Shown here in pieces: positions 1 through 6,669 of a stretch of DNA of 8,614 nt. Within the stretch, counting starts at the first letter, position 1. The number at the start of each line of letters is the position of its first letter. Both the position numbers and the translations under genes were made by a program. Source of the stretch: Alcanivorax sp. (lineage in GTDB: Bacteria; Pseudomonadota; Gammaproteobacteria; Pseudomonadales; Alcanivoracaceae); contig SLJS01000353.1 of NCBI GenBank assembly GCA_007135015.1, positions 1 to 8,614 of the forward strand, read 5' to 3'. Under the pieces are notes generated by a model. The model searched no databases, was not told the origin of the DNA, and saw only the letters and a program-made list of their open reading frames with translations.

Positions 1-44
1 CCTTCGGGGCGCGGCTACGAGCTGCGGGCCACGGGCTACGGGTG

Positions 45-61
45 GCGCCCCTTCGGGGCGC
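45..61. repeat. GC-rich hairpin, internal copy
   Basis: Inverted repeat GCGCCCC-TTC-GGGGCGC: a 7-base-pair stem with a 3-base loop. It separates the GGCTACG and GTGGNCG heptamer tracts and is the same core as the hairpin at 194-212. A truncated third copy lies at the window start (1-12). No T-run follows on either strand, so it does not look like an intrinsic terminator. Confidence 0.75.
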
Positions 62-112
62 AGTGGTCGGTGGGCGGTAGTCGGTGGCCAGAAGGGCAGG
101 TTTTCGTCCTTG

Positions 113-140
113 CCCCTTGCCCCTTGCCCCTTGCCCCTTG
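113..140. repeat. Tandem CCCCTTG heptamer tract (4 perfect units)
   Basis: Four perfect CCCCTTG units run from 113 to 140. A partial unit (CCTTG) precedes them at 108-112, and a 5-base junction (CTCCT) separates them from the next tract. Uninterrupted identical units suggest recent expansion by slippage. Confidence 0.9.
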
Positions 141-145
141 CTCCT

Positions 146-194
146 CGTAGCCCGTAGCCCGTAGCCCGTAGCCCGTAGCTCGTAGCTCGTAGCC
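146..194. repeat. Tandem CGTAGCC heptamer tract (7 units)
   Basis: Seven consecutive units run from 146 to 194: four CGTAGCC, two CGTAGCT and a final CGTAGCC that leads straight into the GC hairpin. The same unit appears in reverse complement (GGCTACG) at 13-19 and 34-40, so the two outer tracts of the block face each other. Confidence 0.9.
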
Positions 195-212
195 GCGCCC
201 CGAAGGGGCGCG
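194..212. repeat. GC-rich hairpin at the right end of the repeat block
   Basis: Perfect inverted repeat CGCGCCCC-GAA-GGGGCGCG: an 8-base-pair stem with a 3-base loop. It abuts the putative fumarase -35 region and so sits where it could affect promoter access or block read-through from upstream. No T-run follows. Confidence 0.75.
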
Positions 213-241
213 TGGCATGGTGCGCCGGGCTCATCTATACT
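212..241 (+). promoter_or_regulatory. Possible sigma-70 type promoter of the fumarase gene
   Basis: TATACT (236-241) is a 5/6 match to the -10 consensus. GTGGCA (212-217), 18 bases upstream, matches the -35 consensus at 4/6. The GC hairpin ends at 212, so repeat block and promoter touch. This would give a leader of roughly 25-30 bases before the ATG at 275. It rests on consensus matching only. Confidence 0.35.
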
Positions 242-274
242 TGCCCCGCCCGGAAGCCGCCAGTGGAGTACGTC

Positions 275-1795
275 ATGGCCGTGATTCGTCAGGACGATCT
301 GGTCCAGAGTGTGGCCGATGCCCTGCAGTACATCTCCTATTATCATCCGCCGGACTTCATCCGGGGGGTCCATGAAGCCTACCAGCGTGAAGAAAGCCCT
401 GCCGCCCGGGATGCCATGGCCCAGATCCTGGTGAATTCCAGGATGTCCGCCATGGGACGCCGGCCCATCTGCCAGGACACGGGCATCGTCACCGTGTTCT
501 GTCGACTGGGCATGAACGCCCGGGTGGAAGGCGATGGCGACCTGGAGGCGCTGATCAACGAAGGCGTGCGCCGCGGGTACCAGCATCCGGACAATATTCT
601 GCGGGCCTCGGTGCTGGCGGACCCGGACGGAAAACGAAGCAATACCGGCGACAACACGCCGGCGGTGATCCACTGGCAGGTGGTCCCCGGCGATGCGCTG
701 GAAATCCATGTGGCCGCCAAGGGTGGCGGTTCCGAGGCGAAATCGAAGTTTGCCATGCTTAACCCGTCAGATTCGGTGGTGGACTGGGTGCTGGAGCAGG
801 TGCCGAAAATGGGCGCCGGCTGGTGCCCGCCGGGGATGCTGGGCATCGGTATCGGCGGCACTGCTGAAAAGGCCATGGCGCTGGCCAAGGAGTCCCTGCT
901 GGACCCGATTGATATCCAGGAACTGCAGCAGCGCGGGCCCGCCAACCGGGCCGAGGAGCTGCGGCTGGAGCTCCATGACAAGGTCAATGGACTCGGCATC
1001 GGCGCCCAGGGGCTGGGTGGGCTGACCACGGTGCTTGATGTGAAGGTGAAGGACTATCCCACCCATGCGGCCAACAAGCCGGTGGCCATCATCCCCAACT
1101 GTGCCGCCACCCGCCACACGCATTTCGTGCTGGACGGTTCCGGCCCGGCCCGGCTCGAACCGCCGAAGCTGGAGGACTGGCCGGAGGTTTCCTGGGGCGA
1201 TGACAGCCGCGCCCGGCGGGTGAATCTGGACGAGGTCACTCCGGAGGAAGTGCGCACCTGGCGCTCCGGGGAGACCCTGCTACTGTCCGGCAGGCTGCTG
1301 ACCGGCCGTGATGCGGCCCACAAGCGCATGGCGGACCTGCTTGCCCGGGGCGAGCCCCTGCCGGTGGATTTCACCAACCGTTTCATCTACTACGTGGGGC
1401 CGGTTGATCCCGTGGGGGATGAAGTGGTGGGCCCCGCTGGCCCCACCACCGCCACGCGCATGGACAAGTTCACCCGAACGATGCTCGCCGAGACCGGTCT
1501 CATCGGTATGGTGGGCAAGGCCGAGCGGGGGCCGGAAGCCATTGAGGCCATCCGCGAGCACCAGGCGGTCTATCTGATGGCTGTCGGCGGGGCCGCCTTC
1601 CTGGTTTCGAAAGCGATCCGGAGTTCCCGTGTAGTGGCCTTCGAGGATCTCGGGATGGAAGCCATCTACGAGTTCGAGGTGGAAGACATGCCGGTTACCG
1701 TGGCGGTGGATGCCCTGGGCGAGTCCGTACACCATACCGCCCCGCGAATCTGGCAGAAGAAGATCGGCCGGATTCCGGTGGAGGAGGACGCCTGA
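275..1795 (+). CDS. fumA: Class I (iron-sulfur) fumarate hydratase
   Basis: This is a 506-residue protein that reversibly hydrates fumarate to malate in the cytoplasm (TCA cycle). It is the oxygen-sensitive [4Fe-4S] class I type, with alpha and beta parts fused in one chain, and its length is normal for that family. The three expected cluster-ligand cysteines are visible: Cys66 in RPICQDTG, Cys184 in GWCPPGM and Cys276 in IPNCAATRH. The C-terminal beta part contains FTNRFIYYVGPVDPVGDE and a GPTTATRMDKF motif. An ATG 63 bases upstream in frame would add an unrelated, repeat-proximal N-terminus. ATG 275 is chosen because TGGAG lies 6 bases before it and the family begins near there. The promoter candidate lies just upstream and the repeat block beyond it. 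A tandem-oriented lipoprotein gene follows 52 bases downstream. The symbol follows E. coli usage; fumB would be equally fair. Confidence 0.95.
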   Translation: MAVIRQDDLVQSVADALQYISYYHPPDFIRGVHEAYQREESPAARDAMAQILVNSRMSAMGRRPICQDTGIVTVFCRLGMNARVEGDGDLEALINEGVRRGYQHPDNILRASVLADPDGKRSNTGDNTPAVIHWQVVPGDALEIHVAAKGGGSEAKSKFAMLNPSDSVVDWVLEQVPKMGAGWCPPGMLGIGIGGTAEKAMALAKESLLDPIDIQELQQRGPANRAEELRLELHDKVNGLGIGAQGLGGLTTVLDVKVKDYPTHAANKPVAIIPNCAATRHTHFVLDGSGPARLEPPKLEDWPEVSWGDDSRARRVNLDEVTPEEVRTWRSGETLLLSGRLLTGRDAAHKRMADLLARGEPLPVDFTNRFIYYVGPVDPVGDEVVGPAGPTTATRMDKFTRTMLAETGLIGMVGKAERGPEAIEAIREHQAVYLMAVGGAAFLVSKAIRSSRVVAFEDLGMEAIYEFEVEDMPVTVAVDALGESVHHTAPRIWQKKIGRIPVEEDA

Positions 1796-1847
1796 TATCC
1801 ATGCCGTCGGCCCCGGAAACCGGGACAGTGGAGCGAGTGGTACCCGG

Positions 1848-2681
1848 ATGAGAGCCATGGTGCGTGGATTCCTGCTGATCTCGGTGCTCTTGTCGGGCGG
1901 CTGTACGTTGTTGCAGTCTCCGATGGAGAGCACGGCTTCGCTTCTTGGCCGGGAAAGACCACCGGAAATGGTTTCGGGACTGGATTATGCCTCCATGGAC
2001 AAACTGGGGGCTCTGCGCGACGAGTGTGCGAGGCTGGCGGAATTTCACCAGCGCCGGGATCTGGTTCGCCGGGACCTGCTTGAGCAGCGACTGCTGCCCG
2101 AGTGCAGGCAGATCATCCACACTGAACAGCAGCGCATTCACGCTGAATACGAGAAGGCGGCCCTTGCAGCGCGACAGCGGCGCGAGCTGCAACGTGTACA
2201 GCAGCGGCGCAAGGAGCAGGCACGTCGGCGCGAGCAGGCAGCCGAACAGGCGCAACGGGAAGAGGAAAGGGCCGCATTGCTCGAGCGCGAGACGCGTGAG
2301 CTGCGCCAGGAGCGGCTGGACAATGCCAGGGTGCACGAAGCCCTTGCGCAGATTCCCGCCCGTCCCGTGGCCCAGTTCGCCGGCCAGCCAGGCAATGCCA
2401 CGCTGCATTATTTTCTGGCCTGTCTCGAAATCACCTATCCCAACGGCGGTTACCGGGCCGAGCATACCGGACGTGAGCTGACGCTCGAGATTCAGGATGT
2501 ACAGATGCCCCGGGGCGATGTGCCCGTCGAGATGAACTTCCGCGAGCAGGGCGAGTACTGGCTGATGACCCACCTGAAGGTGGCGGATATCGAAGCGCGC
2601 ACCGCCGAAGACCGTTTCGTGCTCTCGCAGAACCTTGTGGTGGAAGGCTGTCCCGGCGAGGAGGATCTGTTCGGTCGCTGA
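1848..2681 (+). CDS. Putative coiled-coil lipoprotein of unknown function
   Basis: I do not recognise the family of this 277-residue protein. The N-terminus is a short positively charged segment (MRAMVR), a hydrophobic stretch (GFLLISVLL) and SGG-Cys19, which reads as a lipoprotein signal with a slightly atypical lipobox (Ser rather than Leu at -3). Residues about 92-166 are almost all Arg, Glu, Gln and Ala, as in a long coiled coil. The last ~105 residues form a separate domain rich in predicted beta strands (for example TLHYFLACLEITYPNGG) ending in CPGEEDLFGR. Cys60, Cys86 and two C-terminal-domain cysteines might pair in the periplasm. ATG 1857 is an alternative start that leaves the signal intact; neither start has a strong ribosome binding site. 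The gene follows fumarase by 52 bases and could share its transcript. Its stop lies 7 bases from that of the convergent recQ. An envelope location is inferred. Confidence 0.75.
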   Translation: MRAMVRGFLLISVLLSGGCTLLQSPMESTASLLGRERPPEMVSGLDYASMDKLGALRDECARLAEFHQRRDLVRRDLLEQRLLPECRQIIHTEQQRIHAEYEKAALAARQRRELQRVQQRRKEQARRREQAAEQAQREEERAALLERETRELRQERLDNARVHEALAQIPARPVAQFAGQPGNATLHYFLACLEITYPNGGYRAEHTGRELTLEIQDVQMPRGDVPVEMNFREQGEYWLMTHLKVADIEARTAEDRFVLSQNLVVEGCPGEEDLFGR

Positions 2682-2688
2682 GTGCCGT

Positions 2689-4512
<1,824 letters not shown>

Positions 4513-4603
4513 GGCCCGCCAGTATACAGGCGCATGGCTCCAGTGCATGCGCGAAATCCGCCCGGCAGGCGGTAAGCGATCGGCGGTCGGCGCCACATGC
4601 CGT

Positions 4604-4634
4604 CTGGCGGTACCCGGGGTGCCGGGGCTATCAT
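4604..4634 (+). promoter_or_regulatory. Possible promoter with dyad upstream of the ECF sigma gene
   Basis: TATCAT (4629-4634) matches the -10 consensus at 5/6. The only -35-like hexamer is weak (CTGGCG at 4604-4609, 19-base spacing). A dyad CGGTACC-CGG-GGTGCCG (4608-4624, one G-T pair) fills the spacer, where a regulator could bind. An ECF-type autoregulated promoter would also be expected somewhere in 4635-4700, but I could not identify one with confidence. Confidence 0.3.
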
Positions 4635-4715
4635 CGGTTGTGGGTCTGGCCCCTGCCGTCAACGCGACAGGCTCTTTTCTGCATCCTGGCGGAGCGGAAG
4701 CGACAAGGAGATTCG

Positions 4716-5363
4716 ATGAGTTCGGATAATGCGCAGGAAATGCCGGTAACCGGGATGGCAAACCGGGAAAGCGAAGAGGATCTTCAGCGCCTGCGCTCCG
4801 GGGAAGTTGCCGCCTTCGAGCAACTGGTGCGCAGGCACCACCGGGCCCTGATTGCCGCGGCGCGGCCGCTGGTGGGCGACGAGGCCGAGGAAGTGGTGCA
4901 GAACGCCTGGATCAAGGCCCACAGGGCCCTGCCGGAGTTCGAGGGCCGCTCGGCGGTTCGTACCTGGCTGACCCGCATTGTGCTCAATGAGGCGAAAATG
5001 CTGCTGCGCAAGCGTGGCCGCGAGGTTTCCCTGGAAGACACCACCGGTGGTGACGCGGACCCCCAGTCCTGGCGGTTCGGCAGCCGTGGTGGCTGGGCGC
5101 TGCCGCCGCGGTACTGGCAGGTGGAAGGGCCCCATGAAGTGCTCAGCAGCGACCAGTTGCTTGAGTGCCTGCAACGGCTGTTTGGCGAGATGCCGGGCAA
5201 TCAGAAGGCGTTGCTGGAGATGCGCGATGTGTCCGGCATGGATTTCGAGGAAATCTGTAACGACCTGAATGTCTCCGCGTCCAACGCAAGAGTGCTGTTG
5301 CACCGGGCCAGGGGCCGGGTGTTCGAGCTGGTGGATCATTACCAGGAGACGGGCGAGTGCTGA
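4716..5363 (+). CDS. ECF-type RNA polymerase sigma factor
   Basis: A 215-residue sigma-70 family extracytoplasmic-function sigma factor. Region 2 spans about residues 30-100, with FEQLVRRHH, the core-binding EEVVQNAWIKAHRAL and -10-recognition FEGRSAVRTWLTRIVLNEA. Region 4 spans about 148-205 and includes LLEMRDVSGMDFEEIC and the recognition helix VSASNARVLLHRARGRV. The linker is longer than in minimal ECFs and carries W-RFGSRGGWALPPRYW (119-134), a tryptophan/proline signature I recall from one ECF subfamily; I do not assign a group number. There is no C-terminal extension. AAGGAG lies 5 bases before ATG 4716, which fixes this start over longer in-frame ones. Its stop overlaps the GTG start of the anti-sigma gene, so the two are translationally coupled. 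Its target promoters and inducing signal are not evident from sequence. Confidence 0.93.
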   Translation: MSSDNAQEMPVTGMANRESEEDLQRLRSGEVAAFEQLVRRHHRALIAAARPLVGDEAEEVVQNAWIKAHRALPEFEGRSAVRTWLTRIVLNEAKMLLRKRGREVSLEDTTGGDADPQSWRFGSRGGWALPPRYWQVEGPHEVLSSDQLLECLQRLFGEMPGNQKALLEMRDVSGMDFEEICNDLNVSASNARVLLHRARGRVFELVDHYQETGEC

Positions 5364-5587
5364 AGTGTACTCAGGCGGTTGAAGACGCCAACACAATGCA
5401 CACGAGTAAATTGGGCTGGTGGCGGCGTTTCTCGCTGTTCATGCACCTGCTGATGTGTCATCACTGCCGGCGTTACGTCCGCCAGTTGAAGATGCTGCTG
5501 GGCGCGGTGAAAGACATGCACGGCGAGGCCAGCGACGAGGAAGTGGAACGGGTGCTCAAGCGCCTGCGCGAGTCCAGCGGCAGCTGA
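5357..5587 (+). CDS. Zinc-finger anti-sigma factor (zf-HC2/ZAS type), small
   Basis: This 76-residue soluble protein has Cys4 near the N-terminus and the zinc anti-sigma motif His30-x3-Cys34-x2-Cys37 (HLLMCHHC), followed by a basic helix (RRYVRQLKMLL) and an acidic/basic C-terminal helix. No membrane segment follows the motif, so it would act in the cytoplasm. In the ZAS family (RsrA, ChrR) this motif binds zinc, and in some members oxidation or metal displacement releases the sigma factor. The GTG start at 5357 overlaps the sigma stop, with AGGAG 8 bases before it. The alternative ATG 5396 would lose Cys4, a likely fourth zinc ligand. It almost certainly holds the sigma factor encoded just upstream. 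A redox or thiophilic-metal signal is an inference from the motif alone. Confidence 0.85.
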   Translation: MLKCTQAVEDANTMHTSKLGWWRRFSLFMHLLMCHHCRRYVRQLKMLLGAVKDMHGEASDEEVERVLKRLRESSGS

Positions 5588-5615
5588 GCGGCCGGGATGC
5601 CCGGGTTCCGCTTTT
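5588..5615 (+). terminator. Probable intrinsic terminator after the sigma/anti-sigma operon
   Basis: The base after the anti-sigma stop codon begins the stem GCGG-CCGGG, loop ATG, CCCGG-(GTT bulge)-CCGC, followed at once by TTTT. That is 9 G-C pairs with one 3-base bulge. The T-run is short. The position directly after the stop codon supports the call. Confidence 0.5.
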
Positions 5616-5694
5616 CCGGGTTCAGCAGCCTGTTAAAAGGTTTTTCGCCCTTCCCCCGTATAGCCCCGCCAGGTTCTTTGCCGCGACCCGGGCG

Positions 5695-5724
5695 TTGTGG
5701 AAGATTGTAGCCGGATTCTGTAAT
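5695..5724 (+). promoter_or_regulatory. Possible promoter of the nrtS-DoxX unit
   Basis: TTGTGG (5695-5700), an 18-base spacer and TGTAAT (5719-5724, 5/6 to the -10 consensus) stand about 67 bases before the nrtS start. TGTAA could instead be the -35 of an ECF promoter with CATCC (5742-5746) as -10; sequence alone does not decide. The same layout recurs before arsM. Confidence 0.35.
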
Positions 5725-5791
5725 AAGACCTTCCGGCCTCGCATCCATTGCGGATGATGAGAAGATTCCCGAAGCCACGTGTCTCGAGCGA

Positions 5792-6046
5792 ATGAACAGT
5801 GAGCGCAACGGCCGCTGGCGCAGGGCCCTTCGCCTGGCACTGGCGCGCGATACCCTGTTGACGGGCTTGAAGATTTCCCTGGTGGTGGGAACCCTGCTGC
5901 TGTGCATCAATCAGTATGCCGCGTTGCGCGGTGAAGCGGAGTTGCGCCTGCTGGAAGCCGTGCTCACCTATCTGGTGCCCTGGCTGGTTTCCACCTGGGT
6001 GACGGTGCGTGGCGAGATGAATCGCCCGGGAATTCCACCACGGTAA
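5792..6046 (+). CDS. nrtS: Small NrtS-type nitrate/nitrite transporter
   Basis: An 84-residue membrane protein with a basic N-terminal tail and two hydrophobic helices (about 22-40 and 52-72). The helices hold the NrtS-like patterns VVGTLLLCINQ (31-41) and LTYLVPWLVST (58-68). NrtS proteins are very small; cyanobacterial members were described as nitrate/nitrite transporters that work as assemblies of small subunits, and relatives are common in proteobacteria. Assignment is by motif recall, so substrate specificity is inferred. No ATG lies further upstream in frame. The ribosome binding site is weak (GAGCG almost touching the ATG), which suggests low expression. The DoxX-like gene begins 31 bases after the stop, probably in the same transcript. 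No nitrate reductase gene is in the window. Confidence 0.72.
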   Translation: MNSERNGRWRRALRLALARDTLLTGLKISLVVGTLLLCINQYAALRGEAELRLLEAVLTYLVPWLVSTWVTVRGEMNRPGIPPR

Positions 6047-6065
6047 TCGGACAGTAATCCGAAGA

Positions 6066-6077
6066 AAGGAGGAGAAA
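6066..6077 (+). promoter_or_regulatory. Near-perfect Shine-Dalgarno of the DoxX-like gene
   Basis: AAGGAGG (6066-6072) lies 5 bases before ATG 6078. It is much stronger than the site of nrtS in the same transcript, so the downstream membrane protein should be translated in excess over NrtS. Confidence 0.7.
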
Positions 6078-6476
6078 ATGGAAGCATCCAGACTACAGAA
6101 TCCGTTGCTTGCCCTGCGCCTGGGCGTGTTCATCGTGATGTTCATGTGGACGCTGGACAAGTTTGTCCAGCCAGAGCACGCGGCACGGGTCTATGAGGGG
6201 TTCTATTATATCTCGGGGCTTCCCGAATTCGCCTTCTATATGATCGGTACGCTCCAGATGGTGCTGGTGCTGGCGTTTGTTACGGGGATTCAGAAACGCA
6301 TCAGCTACGGCCTGGTTTTCCTGCTTCACGGGATCTCGACGCTTTCTTCGTGGGAGCAATATCTGGATCCGTTCGACCATCTGCTGTTCTTTGCTGCCTG
6401 GCCGATGCTGGCCGCCTGCTACGCGCTCTATGTGCTGCGCGATTACGACCGGCGGTTCACGCTGGACACGAAATAG
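6078..6476 (+). CDS. DoxX-like four-helix membrane protein
   Basis: A 132-residue inner-membrane protein with four hydrophobic segments at about residues 10-29, 51-70, 76-92 and 98-118, and a basic, charged C-terminus (RDYDRRFTLDTK). Length, the four-helix layout and the conserved-looking WTLDKFVQP at the end of helix 1, GTLQMVLVLAF in helix 2 and FLLHGISTLSSW in helix 3 resemble the broad DoxX/DoxX-like group, whose members are associated with thiol or quinone redox in several systems. I do not recognise a named subfamily and make no claim about substrate. The gene sits 31 bases after nrtS and has the strongest ribosome binding site in the window. Nothing terminator-like is evident after its stop, so read-through towards arsM is possible. 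Confidence 0.65.
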   Translation: MEASRLQNPLLALRLGVFIVMFMWTLDKFVQPEHAARVYEGFYYISGLPEFAFYMIGTLQMVLVLAFVTGIQKRISYGLVFLLHGISTLSSWEQYLDPFDHLLFFAAWPMLAACYALYVLRDYDRRFTLDTK

Positions 6477-6585
6477 GAAACAGGCACCAGCTGCAAACGG
6501 CCCGCTTCAGCCGCGCACACCGCTGTAAGGCCTTCCTCTCCGCTGGTTACCCTGGCCGGTCAGGACAGCTGATTCGGATGGAGCA

Positions 6586-6615
6586 TTGCTGTTACAGTGC
6601 ATCGCACCGTGTAAC
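6586..6615 (+). promoter_or_regulatory. Possible arsM promoter
   Basis: TTGCTG (6586-6591), an 18-base spacer and TGTAAC (6610-6615) parallel the nrtS promoter candidate. In both, AA follows the -10 (TGTAAYAA). The leader to the ATG at 6670 would be about 45-50 bases. If TGTAAC were instead an ECF -35, CATCTC (6632-6637), 16 bases on, could be the -10. Confidence 0.33.
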
Positions 6616-6616
6616 A
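6590..6616. promoter_or_regulatory. Inverted repeat TGTTACA-N13-TGTAACA, probable operator
   Basis: Seven-base perfect arms TGTTACA (6590-6596) and TGTAACA (6610-6616) enclose a second dyad, GTGC-ATC-GCAC (6597-6607). The right arm covers the putative arsM -10, so a bound dimer would block transcription. The size and symmetry suit a winged-helix dimer such as an ArsR-type repressor, but no regulator gene of that sort lies in the window. Confidence 0.4.
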
Positions 6617-6669
6617 AATCCGCTTGGGACTCATCTCCCCTTTAATATTGTCATTGGAGGAAAAACACC

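Larger units (their letters stand above)
1..212. repeat. Composite heptanucleotide/hairpin repeat block
   Basis: Non-coding DNA made almost entirely of 7-base units. Reading left to right there are five degenerate GGCTACG-type units (13-47), a GC hairpin (45-61), four degenerate GTGGNCG-type units (63-90), a short G-rich stretch (91-100) partly complementary to the next tract, CCCCTTG units (113-140), CGTAGCC units (146-194) and a second GC hairpin (194-212). Bases 1-23 are an exact reverse complement of 184-206, so the block as a whole is an inverted repeat whose left end is probably cut by the window edge. Heptamer tandem repeats between genes are known in other bacteria, for example the cyanobacterial STRR sequences. 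I infer a non-coding, slippage-prone element; its function is unknown. Confidence 0.85.

Noticed and set aside
1..212. CRISPR array
   Set aside because: Units are 7 bases and contiguous, with no unique spacers of about 30 bases and no cas genes nearby.
36..218. Minus-strand 60-residue ORF across the repeat block
   Set aside because: It is just the translation of the heptamer repeats (LRATGYGLRATGY-like), with no ribosome binding site and no natural protein composition.
1812..1824. Intrinsic terminator after the fumarase gene
   Set aside because: CCCGG-AAA-CCGGG forms only a 5-base-pair stem and no T-run follows, so termination before the lipoprotein gene is not supported.
1695..2573. Minus-strand 292-residue ORF opposite the lipoprotein gene
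   Set aside because: The plus-strand frame has a signal peptide, coiled coil and coherent domain. The minus frame is an antisense shadow and crosses the fumarase end.
4513..4761. N-terminal extension of RecQ
   Set aside because: The frame is open, but the extra 83 residues are low-complexity and unlike RecQ. The family start matches MSETPRSILQ at 4512.
4659..5396. Minus-strand 245-residue ORF opposite the sigma gene
   Set aside because: The plus frame carries intact ECF regions 2 and 4 with a strong Shine-Dalgarno; the minus frame is its shadow.
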